Of a DNA stretch of 38,524 nucleotides, positions 1 to 9,073 are shown one piece after another (position 1 is the first letter of the stretch; each line of letters opens with the position of its first letter). Below the pieces are notes generated by a model. That model was not told the origin of the DNA, searched no databases, and saw nothing but the letters and a program-made list of their open reading frames with translations. Location of the stretch: assembly GCA_028287065.1 (NCBI GenBank), contig JAQBQJ010000172.1, positions 1 to 38,524 on the forward strand, read 5' to 3'. The stretch is from Labilithrix sp. (GTDB taxonomy: Bacteria; Myxococcota_A; Polyangia; Polyangiales; Polyangiaceae). Both the position numbers and the translations under genes were made by a program.

Positions 1-1623
1 CTCACGCGTTTCCTGTCGGCGTCGGGTGTCGTCGAGATCGAGGACTTCATGCCCGTCTGCGTGTCGGGGCAGGAATCGCGCGATCAGATCATCCGCCGCG
101 TGCGGTGCGTGCGCGGGCGGAGCCAGATCGAGCTCCGCTGCGAACCTGCGTTCGACTACGGACGTCGTCCGCCGGAGATCGAGCTAACCGGGCGGGGCGC
201 GATCTTCCGCGCGCCGAACGCGCCGGCGTTGGCTCTCTCCTCGGACGTTCCGCTCCACGCGACGGAGCGCGGCGTGACGGCGAGCTTCGAGCTCCAGGAG
301 GGAGCGCGCGTGACCTTCGCGCTGAAGGCTGCGCCCGAGCAGAGCATGTGCGCGCCGGCGCCGTCCGAGGCCGAGAGCGACGAGCTGTTCGAGGCGACCG
401 TCGCGTACTGGCGCCGGTGGCTCGCCGGCTGTACGTACCGCGGCCGCTGGAGGGAGATGGTCCAGCGGTCGGCGTTGATCCTGAAGCTCCTCACGTTCGA
501 GCCTTCGGGCGCCATCGTCGCCGCTCCGACGTGCAGCCTCCCCGAGACGATCGGCGGGCCACGCAATTGGGATTATCGCTACACGTGGATCCGCGACGCC
601 GCGTTCACGCTGTACGCACTCATGCGCATCGGCTTCCACGACGAAGCGCGCTCGTTCATGGCGTGGCTCGAGGAGCGATGCCGGAGCGCGTCGGGCGACG
701 TGCCGCTGCAGCTCGTTTACCGCGTCGACGGCTCCGGGGATCTCGACGAGTACGTGCTCGAGCACCTGGCGGGATACGGCGGCTCGCGGCCGGTTCGTGT
801 CGGAAACGGCGCGGCGCGCCAGCTGCAGCTCGACATCTACGGCGAGCTGATGGACGCCATCTATCTCTTCAACAAACACGCCACTCCCATTTCCTACGAT
901 CTCTGGACTCACGTCCGCCGGATCCTCGATTGGGTCGCCGCCCACTGGCGCGACCCGGATTCGGGCGTATGGGAGATGCGCACCGGGCCTCAACAGTTCG
1001 TCTATTCGAAGTTGATGTGCTGGGTCGCGCTCGATCGCGGCCTGCGTCTCGCGGAGAAGCGCTCGTTTCCTGCTCCGCGCGACCGGTGGCTCACCGAGCG
1101 CGACGCGGTGTACGAGACGATCATGCACGAGGGCTGGAGCGAGGAGCGCCAGGCGTTCGTGCAGCTCTTCGGCGGCGACGAGCTCGATGCGTCCAACCTG
1201 ATCATGCCTCTCGTGTTCTTCGTCTCGCCGAGCGACCCGAAGATGCAGAAGACGCTCGACGCGATCCTCGCCGGGCCGCGCGAGCGCGGGCTGGTCTCCG
1301 ACGGCCTCGTCTATCGCTACGACACGGAGCAGCCGCGCGACGGCCTCACGGGGCGCGAGGGCACCTTCAACATGTGCACGTTCTGGCTGGTCGAGGCGCT
1401 CACCCGCGCAGCGGGCGGAGACAGTCGCAAGCTCTGGGATGCCCGGCTGCTCTTCGAGCGCATGCTCGGCTACGCGAACCACCTCGGTCTGTATGGCGAG
1501 CAGACCGGCGCCAGCGGCGAGGCTCTCGGCAACTACCCGCAGGCGCTCACGCACATCGCGCTGATCAGCGCGGCGGTGAACCTCGATCGTGCGCTCGGCG
1601 GGGGCGGGACGGCGCCAACCTGA
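1..1623 (+). CDS. Glycoside hydrolase family 15 (glucoamylase/trehalase-like), 5' end outside window
   Basis: This reading frame is open from the first base, so the N-terminus lies upstream; the ATG at 49 is internal. Two GH15 signatures are visible. The first is the segment [16 protein letters not shown], whose Glu (codon 973-975) aligns with the general acid. The second is [13 protein letters not shown], whose Glu (codon 1357-1359) aligns with the general base. The block [14 protein letters not shown] near 568-609 and [13 protein letters not shown] near 825 are also typical of bacterial GH15 proteins. Family members cleave alpha-glucosidic bonds in glucans or trehalose, and many are cytoplasmic. 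I see no export signal, but the true N-terminus is missing. Which sugar is the substrate cannot be told from the sequence. It runs in the same direction as the aminopeptidase 102 bases downstream, with a terminator-like hairpin between them. Confidence 0.93.
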   Translation, partial: LTRFLSASGVVEIEDFMPVCVSGQESRDQIIRRVRCVRGRSQIELRCEPAFDYGRRPPEIELTGRGAIFRAPNAPALALSSDVPLHATERGVTASFELQEGARVTFALKAAPEQSMCAPAPSEAESDELFEATVAYWRRWLAGCTYRGRWREMVQRSALILKLLTFEPSGAIVAAPTCSLPETIGGPRNWDYRYTWIRDAAFTLYALMRIGFHDEARSFMAWLEERCRSASGDVPLQLVYRVDGSGDLDEYVLEHLAGYGGSRPVRVGNGAARQLQLDIYGELMDAIYLFNKHATPISYDLWTHVRRILDWVAAHWRDPDSGVWEMRTGPQQFVYSKLMCWVALDRGLRLAEKRSFPAPRDRWLTERDAVYETIMHEGWSEERQAFVQLFGGDELDASNLIMPLVFFVSPSDPKMQKTLDAILAGPRERGLVSDGLVYRYDTEQPRDGLTGREGTFNMCTFWLVEALTRAAGGDSRKLWDARLLFERMLGYANHLGLYGEQTGASGEALGNYPQALTHIALISAAVNLDRALGGGGTAPT

Positions 1624-1627
1624 GCGA

Positions 1628-1650
1628 CGCATGATCGAGACGATCGTGCG
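1628..1650 (+). terminator. Hairpin just after the GH15 gene
   Basis: Arms cgcatgatcg and cgatcgtgcg pair over 10 positions with one G-T wobble around an AGA loop, starting four bases after the GH15 stop. No T-run follows, so it may be a Rho-independent-like terminator of a high-GC genome or only a 3' stabiliser. Confidence 0.4.
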
Positions 1651-1725
1651 GCACGGGCCACTCACGGCGAGGCCCCGAAGCCGCAGGCGTCGATCGCCTC
1701 GTCTTCGCCTCGACGCTGTGCAACG

Positions 1726-3495
1726 GTGAGCGCCTCCATGGCTCGCCTCGACCCGCACTCCCATGCCGAGGACAACCAGCCTCGCACCAAGGCCTTCGAC
1801 TGGAAGGCGAGCGTCGACTTCTCCGCGCGCGTGCTGCGCGCCGAGGTCACGCTCCACTTCGTCGAGCCTTCCGGCGGTGGTCCGCTCGATCTCGATACGC
1901 GCGCGCTCTCGATCGACGCGGTCCTCGGCCCCGACGGCGCGCCGCTCCAGCACACGCTCCATGCGCCGGATCCGATCCTCGGCAGCCGGCTCGAGATCAT
2001 GGTGCCGGCCGGCGCGGGTTCGGTCGCCATCCGGTATCGGACATCACCCGAGGCCTCGGCGCTGCAGTGGCTCACGCCGAAGCAGACGCTCGGCAAGAAG
2101 CAGCCGTATCTGTTCTCGCAGTGCCAGGCCATCCACGCGCGGAGCCTGCTCCCGTGTCAGGACACGCCGTCGATCCGCCAGACGTTCACGGCCTCGCTCG
2201 AGGTGCCCTCGGAGCTGCGCGCCGTGATGGCCGCCGCGCCGGTGCCGGCGTCGCGCGTGGTGAAGGGCGATCGCGCCGTCGAGCGCTTCGAGATGCCGCA
2301 GCCGATCCCGCCGTACCTCTTCGCGCTCGCGGTCGGGGATCTGGCGTCGAAGGACCTCTCGCCGCGCTCGCGCGTGTGGACGGAGCCGGCGCAGCTCGAA
2401 GCGGCGGCCTGGGAATTCGAGCACGTCGAGGATCACATCGAAGCGGCGGAGTCGCTCTTCGGTCCGTACGATTGGGAGCGCTTCGATCTGCTCGTGATGC
2501 CGCCGTCGTTTCCGTACGGCGGAATGGAGAACCCGCGGCTCACGTTCTTGACGCCGTCGCTGCTCGCCGGCGATCGCAGCCAGGTGAACGTCGTCGCGCA
2601 CGAGCTCGCGCATTCGTGGACCGGCAACCTCGTGACGAGCTCGACGGCCGAGCACTTCTGGCTGAACGAAGGGTTCACCGTCTTCGCCGAGCGACGCATT
2701 CTCGAGGCGCTCGAGGGCACGGAGATGGCGATGCTGCACGCGGCGATCGGTTTCGAGAAGCTGCAGCAAGCGTTCGCGCAGCTCGCGAGCACGCCCGACC
2801 TCACGAAGCTCCGCACGCACCTGAACGGCATCGATCCCGACGAGGCGTTCAGCGTCGTGCCGTACGAGAAGGGCTATCTGTTCTTGAAGACGCTCGAAGC
2901 GGCGGCGGGGCGTGAAGCGTTCGACGCGCTGCTCGCGAGCTGGCTCGGCGCGCATCGCTTCGGCGCGGCGACGACGAACGACTTCGTCACGCTCGTCGAA
3001 CGCGTCGCTCCCGGGCTGCTCGCGAAGGTCGACGCGAAGGCATGGATCGACGGCGCCGGCCTGCCGCCGCAGCACTGGAAGCCCGAGTCCGCACGGCTCG
3101 CCGCGGTCGAGAAGGTCGCCGGGCGCGTGCCGTCGAAGGACGAAACGAGGGCCTGGAGCCCGACGGAGTGGAGCCTGTACCTCGAAGCGGCGCCCAAGCC
3201 GTCGCCGGTCGAGGTGTGCGCGGAGCTCGATGCGCAATACGCGCTCACGAGCGCGAAGAACCCGGAGGTGCTCGTGAGCTGGCTCGTGCTCGCATGCGAG
3301 TCGGGCTACGCCCCCGCGCTTCCGCGCGTGAAGGAGCTGCTCGCTCACACCGGGCGCATGAAGTACCTGAAGCCGATCTATCGAGCACTGGCCGCGCGCG
3401 CCGAGACGAAGCCGCTCGCGCGCGAGCTGTTCGAGAAGCTCCGGGGGAGCTACCACCCGATCGCGCAGCAGGTGGTTCGAGGGATCTTGAAATGA
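1726..3495 (+). CDS. M1 family zinc aminopeptidase, leukotriene A4 hydrolase-like
   Basis: The 589-residue product is a gluzincin aminopeptidase that removes N-terminal residues from peptides. The zinc site HELAH is at residues 292-296, with the third ligand Glu315 in WLNEGF, the HExxH-18-E spacing of family M1. The exopeptidase motif GGMEN is at 265-269. A Tyr in PYEKGY further on matches the transition-state Tyr of the family. The C-terminal helical part resembles the leukotriene A4 hydrolase C-terminal domain. No signal peptide is visible, so a cytoplasmic location is likely. The start is taken as GTG 1726; an ATG four codons later (1738) is equally possible. It ends 25 bases before the convergent MBL-fold gene. 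Confidence 0.95.
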   Translation: MSASMARLDPHSHAEDNQPRTKAFDWKASVDFSARVLRAEVTLHFVEPSGGGPLDLDTRALSIDAVLGPDGAPLQHTLHAPDPILGSRLEIMVPAGAGSVAIRYRTSPEASALQWLTPKQTLGKKQPYLFSQCQAIHARSLLPCQDTPSIRQTFTASLEVPSELRAVMAAAPVPASRVVKGDRAVERFEMPQPIPPYLFALAVGDLASKDLSPRSRVWTEPAQLEAAAWEFEHVEDHIEAAESLFGPYDWERFDLLVMPPSFPYGGMENPRLTFLTPSLLAGDRSQVNVVAHELAHSWTGNLVTSSTAEHFWLNEGFTVFAERRILEALEGTEMAMLHAAIGFEKLQQAFAQLASTPDLTKLRTHLNGIDPDEAFSVVPYEKGYLFLKTLEAAAGREAFDALLASWLGAHRFGAATTNDFVTLVERVAPGLLAKVDAKAWIDGAGLPPQHWKPESARLAAVEKVAGRVPSKDETRAWSPTEWSLYLEAAPKPSPVEVCAELDAQYALTSAKNPEVLVSWLVLACESGYAPALPRVKELLAHTGRMKYLKPIYRALAARAETKPLARELFEKLRGSYHPIAQQVVRGILK

Positions 3496-3520
3496 GATCC
3501 CCGCGTCGTGGCGGGCGCGA

Positions 3521-4414
3521 TCAGTACCACTCGCGGCGTCGCACCTCGATGCCGCTCGCCGGCTTGATCGCCGAGGAGAGCTCGTCGAGGTTCGAGCCGT
3601 TGTAGTGGAAGGGGAACACGACCTTCGGCTTGAACGCGTTCACGCAGGCCGCGGCCTCGGCGGGCGGCATCGTGTACGGGAGGTTCATGCACACGAAGGC
3701 GACGTCGATGTTCTTCAGCGCCTTCATCTCGGGCGTGCACTCGGTGTCGCCCGAGACGTACACGCGCGAGGCGGTGGCTCCCGCGTCGGTCTTCGGAGCC
3801 CCGAACGTGAAGACGTAGCCGTCGCCGCGTCCCTTGTCGTGGTAGAGCTGTCCCGGGCTGGGGCCGCGCGTCAGGTTGTACATCGGGATCGCCTCGACCT
3901 TGAACGTTCCGAAGTCGTGCGTGTCGCCGTTCTTCATGACGACCTGGGCCGGCATCTTCTCGTTCACGGCAGGCGGCGCGACGACGACGGTGCCGTCCTT
4001 CTTCACCTTCGCGAGCCCCGCCGGATCCATGTGGTCCGGGTGGATGTCCGTCACGAAGACGTAGTCCGCCTTCGGCAGCCCCTCGTACGACGCGTCCGCC
4101 GCGACGGGATCGAGGTAGATCGCCTTGCCCCCGACCTGGAGGAGCATGGTCGCGTGATGGATGGGCGTGACGGTGAGCTCGCCGGCGCCGGTCATGAACG
4201 TGTCGGTCACCTTGGGCGCGGCTTTTCGCGGCGCAGCACCGGCGGTGGTCGGCGCGGCGGACGACGCGGCGCTCGCGTCATTCGCGGGCATCGAGGGAGT
4301 CGACGGCGTGGCCGCCGGCTTCGCGTCACCCGGCGGAGGCGAATTGTTGCACGCCGCAAGCAAGTCGTTGCACGCCGCAACCATCGCGAGACAGAGGACC
4401 GCGCGCGTATTCAT
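3521..4414 (-). CDS. MBL-fold metallo-hydrolase lipoprotein (UlaG-like)
   Basis: The 297-residue protein starts at ATG 4414, giving a lipoprotein signal with Cys22 in LLAAC; a second lipobox-like VAAC lies seven residues earlier (Cys15). A Pro/Ala/Ser-rich linker (about 25-68) precedes a metallo-beta-lactamase fold from about residue 78. The metal motif reads TDIHPDHMD, where the first His of HxHxDH is Asp; I recall this DxHxDH form from other proteobacterial MBL proteins. Later metal-ligand candidates are SGDTE and PFHYNG. The substrate cannot be inferred. An upstream in-frame ATG (4456) would only lengthen the signal peptide and is not favoured. It lies 58 bases downstream of the SH3-like lipoprotein on the same strand, so the two may be cotranscribed. 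Location would be a membrane facing the periplasm. Confidence 0.88.
   Translation of the reverse strand: MNTRAVLCLAMVAACNDLLAACNNSPPPGDAKPAATPSTPSMPANDASAASSAAPTTAGAAPRKAAPKVTDTFMTGAGELTVTPIHHATMLLQVGGKAIYLDPVAADASYEGLPKADYVFVTDIHPDHMDPAGLAKVKKDGTVVVAPPAVNEKMPAQVVMKNGDTHDFGTFKVEAIPMYNLTRGPSPGQLYHDKGRGDGYVFTFGAPKTDAGATASRVYVSGDTECTPEMKALKNIDVAFVCMNLPYTMPPAEAAACVNAFKPKVVFPFHYNGSNLDELSSAIKPASGIEVRRREWY
4346..4380. repeat. 14-bp direct repeat in the lipobox coding region
   Basis: The sequence gttgcacgccgcaa occurs at 4346-4359 and again at 4367-4380, a 21-base period that preserves the reading frame. It duplicates the coding sequence of the AAC lipobox of the MBL-fold lipoprotein. Confidence 0.85.
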
Positions 4415-4472
4415 GGCCGCACCCTGCGCGAAGAACCGCCTGCCCGGCAAGAGCAAACGGATCGCGGGCGGG

Positions 4473-4970
4473 TCACTGCGCGCAGTTCCTCAACCCGAAC
4501 GCGGTGGGGTTCGCGTCGAACGCGTCCGGCGTGTTGAGCATCACGCCCGGCGTCCAACCGAGGTTCGGGTTGTCGTCGCCCTGCGTGTAGTACCAGGTCG
4601 TGTTGCCGCCGGCGTGGAGCTCGCCGGTGCCCCAGCACAAGAAGTAGCTGGTCGTCGTGCGTAGCGTGTTGACGACCGTAGCGCTCTCTTTCGGCAGCGT
4701 GTGCAGGGGAGCGTTCACGCGGTTCGTGCAATGCAGCTTCGTATCGGCTCGCACCTCGCATGCGCTCGCGTCGCCCGCGGTCGCGTCCGCGACGCCCTTC
4801 CCGGCGGCTCCCGCGTCGAGCGCCGGCTCGATCGGAGCGGCGTCGCGATGATCGGCGGTCGCGGCATCCCCCGCGGCGTACGGGACCTCCTCGAGGTCGA
4901 CGAGCGCTGCGCACGACACGACGAGCATGCTCGCCGCGACGGCAAAGACGGCGCGAGCGCGCTTACGCAT
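4473..4970 (-). CDS. Small lipoprotein with C-terminal cysteine-rich SH3-like domain
   Basis: From ATG 4970 the product is 165 residues. It has a basic, hydrophobic signal ending in the lipobox VVSC (Cys20), a low-complexity Ala/Asp linker (about 30-68), and a domain of about 95 residues from Cys71 to the end. That domain is the same as the C-termini of the peptidase at 9074 and the lysozyme at 10491: four cysteines at matching places, LRTT.S.F.CWGTGE, HAGGNTTWY, GDDN and GW.P. The fold resembles bacterial SH3 domains, which often bind peptidoglycan, so a wall-associated or scaffold role is plausible but not shown. Here the domain has no enzyme partner. The frame extends upstream to 5081, but that part lacks a signal sequence and reads into the divergent promoter region. 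Confidence 0.8.
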   Translation of the reverse strand: MRKRARAVFAVAASMLVVSCAALVDLEEVPYAAGDAATADHRDAAPIEPALDAGAAGKGVADATAGDASACEVRADTKLHCTNRVNAPLHTLPKESATVVNTLRTTTSYFLCWGTGELHAGGNTTWYYTQGDDNPNLGWTPGVMLNTPDAFDANPTAFGLRNCAQ

Positions 4971-5124
4971 CGCCTTCGAGGATATCACCCATGCGGCAAC
5001 GGGCACGCCGCGCGCACACCCACCTGAGGACTGCAGCCCGCAGGTATCCGCGCGCGCGTCGGCGGAAAGAATCAGTGCCAACGGACCGGCTGGCCGGGCG
5101 CGCCGACGCGGCTATCGTGACCAT

Positions 5125-6498
5125 GTGGACGCGGGCCTCGTCATCGCCGGCAAGTACCACGTGGTCGACCTCATCGCGCAAGGCGGGATGGGCGCCGTGT
5201 ACGACGCCATCCATGCGAAGACCGGCCGGCGCGTCGCACTCAAGTTGATCAAGGAACGCGGCCTCTCGGGCGGCCCCGCCGCGCTCCGTCGTTTCGAGCG
5301 CGAAGCGAAGGCGGCCGGCTCGATCGACTCGCTCCACGTCGTGCAGGTGCTCGACGCCGGTGAGGACGAGGCGAGCGGCATGCCCTTCTTCGTCATGGAG
5401 TACCTCCAGGGCGAGGACCTGCGCGCCGTCATCGGGCGCGGGCCCGTACCGCCCCAGCAGGCGATCGCAATCGCCGTGCACGTGTGCCTCGGACTGATCA
5501 AAGCGCACGAGGCGGACATCATCCATCGCGATCTCAAGCCGGCAAACCTGTTCCTCGCCGAGGCAGACGGCGCGACGCGCGTCGTGAAGATCCTCGACTT
5601 CGGCATCGCGAAGCTCCTCCACGAGCAGAACGACACCGCGGAGCTCACGATCACGGGGGACATGGTCGGCTCGCCTCCGTACATGTCCCCGGAGCAGCTC
5701 GCTTCGCCACGCGACGTCGATCACCGCTCCGATCTGTGGTCGCTCGGCGTCGTGCTCTACGAGATGCTCTGCGGTGCATCGCCCACGGCGGGCATCAGCG
5801 CGATCGGCGCACGTGTGTACTCGATCTGCCACGTGCCGGCGACGCCGCTCACCGAGCGCATGCCCGGCATCTCCCCGGAGCTGGCGGCCGTCGTGCATCG
5901 CGCGCTCGCGATCGATCCCGCGGCGAGGTTCGCGTCCGCAGCCGACATGCTCGACGCGCTCCACGCGCTACAGCCGGACGGCGCATCGCTGCCTTCGATC
6001 GACGCAGCGCCCACGCTGGTCCGCGGCTCGCAGTTCTCGTCCACGGCGCCCACCGCTCTCGAGCTCGCGCCCACCGAGCACGATCGAGCGAGCGACGCTT
6101 CGCGCTGGGCTCCACGCGCGCGCTGGCGTGCTGCCGCCGCGACGTTCGCGCTCTTCGCGGCCGCCGGTGTGTACGCAACGCGCGAAGCTCCACGTCCCGA
6201 GCTCCCGCCCGCGCTCGCGCTCGCGCCGGCGCTCGCGAACGCCGGCGCGCAGCCGGAAGAAGCGACCGCGGTCGCTTCGCGATCGCTCGATCCACGCGCC
6301 ACGAGCACGAGAGAGACGCGCGATGCCGGCGCCCAAGTGGAGAGCGCACCGAAGGCCGCGCCCGTCGTGCGATCGCCGACCGGCGGCGCCCGCAAGCTCG
6401 CCGGTCACACGCGAACGAAGGCGGTCGAAGCCGACGGCGGCACGACCATCGCGCCGCGGATCGTGCCGGTCAAGACGACCGGGCGCGAACACCTCTGA
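5125..6498 (+). CDS. Serine/threonine protein kinase with single transmembrane segment
   Basis: From GTG 5125 the product is 457 residues and begins DAGLVIAGKYHV, the usual start of bacterial Hanks-type kinases. Visible motifs are the glycine loop AQGGMGAVY (18-26), the ATP-binding Lys40 in VALKLI, the catalytic loop HRDLKPAN (134-141), DFG at 158-160 and SPPYMSPEQL in the activation segment. The kinase domain ends near residue 275. A low-complexity linker, one membrane helix (about 335-352) and an Ala/Arg-rich extracytoplasmic tail follow. The frame stays open upstream to 4927 but without kinase-like sequence, so the GTG is chosen. It phosphorylates Ser/Thr on unknown partners; the FHA protein at 7530-8741, which should bind phosphothreonine, is a natural candidate (inference). 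Confidence 0.94.
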   Translation: MDAGLVIAGKYHVVDLIAQGGMGAVYDAIHAKTGRRVALKLIKERGLSGGPAALRRFEREAKAAGSIDSLHVVQVLDAGEDEASGMPFFVMEYLQGEDLRAVIGRGPVPPQQAIAIAVHVCLGLIKAHEADIIHRDLKPANLFLAEADGATRVVKILDFGIAKLLHEQNDTAELTITGDMVGSPPYMSPEQLASPRDVDHRSDLWSLGVVLYEMLCGASPTAGISAIGARVYSICHVPATPLTERMPGISPELAAVVHRALAIDPAARFASAADMLDALHALQPDGASLPSIDAAPTLVRGSQFSSTAPTALELAPTEHDRASDASRWAPRARWRAAAATFALFAAAGVYATREAPRPELPPALALAPALANAGAQPEEATAVASRSLDPRATSTRETRDAGAQVESAPKAAPVVRSPTGGARKLAGHTRTKAVEADGGTTIAPRIVPVKTTGREHL

Positions 6499-6507
6499 GC
6501 TGCGCGC

Positions 6508-7512
6508 TCAGAACGAGCCTTCGAGCGCTCCGCTTGCGCCGATCCGGATCCGAACGCGGCTCGCGGCGCTCTTCTGCGCGCCGCCCGGCGCCGCAGACGA
6601 AGGCGCGAGCACGTACATGACGACGCCGCCGGCGAGGAGCACGCCGCCGGCGATGAACGCGATCGTCGACACTGTGGACTCGACGAACGCGCGATCCTGG
6701 ATCGGACGCAGGCGCGCCTCCGCGGCCGGATCGCACTGCGCGTGCGGGTAGCCGCCCGAGCATCGAGGGTCGCCGTTCACGGCATCCGCGAGATCGCTCC
6801 GCGCGGAAGACGCGAGCGCGCCGGACACCGCGCCCGTGACGAGACCCGCGATCCCCACGGCTCCGACGACGAGGCCCCACGTCGCCAGCGAGCTGCTCGA
6901 CGCGCCACCGGAAGCCGCCGCGTCGGCGCCGCTGCCATGCGCGGGCTCCGCGAGAGCGATGTCGAGCCGAACGACGTCGCCCGCCTTACCGTCCACCTCG
7001 CTTCTCCACTTGCGGCCGTCGGGCGCGGCGGCCTCGAGAGTGTGCGGCTTGCCCGGCGTCACCGCGATCGCCCACGGGCGCGTCCCCGCCGACGCGCCGT
7101 CGACGCTGACGACCAGCCCGGCGACGACCGGCTCGGGGTCACGCAAGAGCACGCGCACGAGCTTCGCTTCGATGTCGGCGGCGGAGCGTCGCGCAGCGTC
7201 GACGCGCGCGTCGTTGCGCAGGACCGCGTTCGCCTCGGCCTCCTTGTACTGGCGGAAGGCCTCCGGCAAGCGACCGAGCGTCACGTAACAGTCGCCGAGG
7301 TTGAGTCGCGCGCCCACGCTCGTCGGCTCGAAGTCGATGCTGAGCCGGAATTCCTCGAGCGCGAGGTCGCATCGTCCTGCCTGGACGTGGCGGCGCGCCT
7401 GCTCGAAGTGGACCTCCGCGCGCTCGCGATCGGTCGTCTGGGCGGCAGCATTCGACGTCGCGAGACCCGACGCGATCGCGATGGAGAGGGCCACACCGAG
7501 CGCTCGCCGCAT
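6508..7512 (-). CDS. TPR and PEGA-like envelope protein
   Basis: The 334-residue protein has a signal peptide ending near AAAQ (residues 22-25), two or three TPR units (about 28-100; for example the segment from Ala32 to Ala96 with G..LA...F and LG.....A..Y), and a short beta-rich PEGA-like section (about 125-185) with VSVDG and LEAAAPDG. Two hydrophobic segments follow (about 209-236 and 280-303). This make-up is common in Myxococcota next to Ser/Thr kinases, where such proteins are thought to be scaffolds; no catalytic motif is visible. Its start is 17 bases after the stop of the FHA regulator gene on the same strand, so the two likely form an operon. It converges on the kinase gene with a 9-base gap. 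Confidence 0.82.
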   Translation of the reverse strand: MRRALGVALSIAIASGLATSNAAAQTTDRERAEVHFEQARRHVQAGRCDLALEEFRLSIDFEPTSVGARLNLGDCYVTLGRLPEAFRQYKEAEANAVLRNDARVDAARRSAADIEAKLVRVLLRDPEPVVAGLVVSVDGASAGTRPWAIAVTPGKPHTLEAAAPDGRKWRSEVDGKAGDVVRLDIALAEPAHGSGADAAASGGASSSSLATWGLVVGAVGIAGLVTGAVSGALASSARSDLADAVNGDPRCSGGYPHAQCDPAAEARLRPIQDRAFVESTVSTIAFIAGGVLLAGGVVMYVLAPSSAAPGGAQKSAASRVRIRIGASGALEGSF

Positions 7513-7529
7513 GCAGGGCCGTAGCGTAA

Positions 7530-8741
7530 TCACTTCCGCGGGCGAGGGACACCGAAGCGTTCGAGCCGCGAAATCAGCGTTCCGCGCGAGATGCCGAGCG
7601 CCTTTGCGGCGCGGGTCTGGTTTCCGCTGCAGTGCCGCAAGGCCTCGAGGATGCGCCGGTGCTCGGCCTCGTCGACCACGGCGGACAGCGAGCCGCCGCT
7701 CGCGCCCGATGCGTGCGCGGCTCCGCCGAGATCGAAGTGAGCCGCCGTGAGCACCCTTCCCTTCCCGAGCAGCACCGCCTTCGACAGCACGTTCCGCAGC
7801 TCGCGCAGGTTGCCCGGCCACGTGTGCCGTGAGAGCGCCGACATCGCATCCGCGCTGAGGAGCATCCGCGGACGGCCGTGCGCGGTCGTGAGCTCCACGA
7901 GCAAGGCCTCGGCGAGCGTGCCGAGCTCGCCCACGCGCGCGCGAAGCGGAGGGACCACGACGGACACACCGGCGAGGCGATGGAACAGCGCGACGTCGAG
8001 CTCTCCCGACCCGGCAGCCGCGAACAGATCGCGCTGCGTGAGCGTCACCGTCCGCACGTGCGTCGCTTCGGCGGCGAGCGCCGTGCGGAGCGAGGTCTGC
8101 GCGGGCACGGACAGGAGCGAAGGCTCACGCACCACGAGCGTGCCGGCACGCGCGGCGCGGACCTCGTGCGCGATCTCGTCGGGGGTCGTCGCGGGGCTCG
8201 ATGCGAGCGTGACGAGCGCCGCGGACGATCGGCCGGAAGACGCATGCACGCGGGCCGCGATCCACGCCTTGCCGGAGCCGGGCTCGCCCACGAGCAGCAC
8301 CGCGACCTCGCTCTTCGCGATGCGCTCGATGGTCCTCTCGATCGAGGCGAGCCCTTCGCGCGACGCGCCGGTCGAAGCCAGGACGTCGCGGGCGGGATCG
8401 TGACCCGTGCGGATGACCAGCAGAGCGTCGCCGAGCTCGATCGGCGAGCCGGGCGCGACGAGCACGGCCTCTCCTCGTTTCAAGGTTCGCCCGGCGACGA
8501 CGGTGCCGTTGCGACTGCCGCAGTCGGCGATGGTCACGTGCGAGCCGAGCGTGAGCTTTGCGTGTGCTCGGGAGAGGGTGGGGTGGTCGACGACGACGTC
8601 GGCATCGCGCCCGCGCCCGATGACGACGGCTCCCGAGGGGGGCAGCTCGTGCTCCCTCGCCGACGTGCCGCACAAGACGAGGAGCATACGACCCCGTGAT
8701 GCGCGTCCTCCTTCTCTCGTCGCGGTCTCGCTCTCCGTCAT
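7530..8741 (-). CDS. FHA domain / degenerate sigma-54 AAA+ / Fis-type HTH regulator
   Basis: The 403-residue protein has an FHA domain (about 39-110) with IGR, LSRAH and GSRNGT, the phosphothreonine-binding residues. A Walker A (GEPGSGK, 152-158) opens an AAA+ core. Walker B, normally GTLFLDE-like, reads GTLVVREP (200-207), so the acidic pair is lost. The GAFTGA loop that contacts sigma-54 is absent, and the stretch between Walker A and B is about 30 residues short. The later elements FHRLAGV, PPLRAR and WPGNLREL (308-315) are kept, as is the C-terminal Fis-type helix-turn-helix (NQTRAAKALGISRGTLISRL, 374-393). It probably binds DNA and phosphoproteins but should not activate sigma-54 in the usual ATP-driven way. 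ATG 8741 is preferred; the frame is open upstream without domain sequence. Confidence 0.9.
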   Translation of the reverse strand: MTESETATREGGRASRGRMLLVLCGTSAREHELPPSGAVVIGRGRDADVVVDHPTLSRAHAKLTLGSHVTIADCGSRNGTVVAGRTLKRGEAVLVAPGSPIELGDALLVIRTGHDPARDVLASTGASREGLASIERTIERIAKSEVAVLLVGEPGSGKAWIAARVHASSGRSSAALVTLASSPATTPDEIAHEVRAARAGTLVVREPSLLSVPAQTSLRTALAAEATHVRTVTLTQRDLFAAAGSGELDVALFHRLAGVSVVVPPLRARVGELGTLAEALLVELTTAHGRPRMLLSADAMSALSRHTWPGNLRELRNVLSKAVLLGKGRVLTAAHFDLGGAAHASGASGGSLSAVVDEAEHRRILEALRHCSGNQTRAAKALGISRGTLISRLERFGVPRPRK

Positions 8742-9073
8742 GCTCCGCCCGTGAGGAGTAGCCCGTTCGAGCTCGGTTGGCACGCACGCCGTGAGCGCCG
8801 ACGACGACTTGTACGGATCTCTGAACAATTCGTTCGACCCTTTGCGCAACGGTGAGTGGTCATGGATCCCGACACCCCGAGGCGCGCGAGCAGCGACGCG
8901 GGGGGCGCGCAGGCGTGCGTGCGCAGGCGGAAGCAACGCACGTTCGTGCAGGTCCGGCATGGCGTGAGCGAGCGGCACTCGCGTTGCAGTGGGTGCCGCG
9001 ACGCGAGCCCGTGATCGAACGCAGTCCTTCGTTCTGCTTCGTGTCGCTCCACCCCCACGACCTCAGAGGCCTC
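8742..9073. other. Divergent intergenic region, 332 bases
   Basis: It separates the FHA regulator (minus) from the C39 peptidase gene (plus) and must hold both promoters. The least G+C-rich part is about 8808-8850. I see no convincing -35/-10 pair. A ribosome-binding-like AGAGG lies just before ATG 9074. No coding bias is evident. Confidence 0.6.

Noticed and set aside
8823-8835. GAACAATTCGTTC, resembling a LexA box
   Set aside because: The half-sites GAAC and GTTC are five bases apart, not the four of the known GAAC-N4-GTTC box, and no SOS gene is adjacent.
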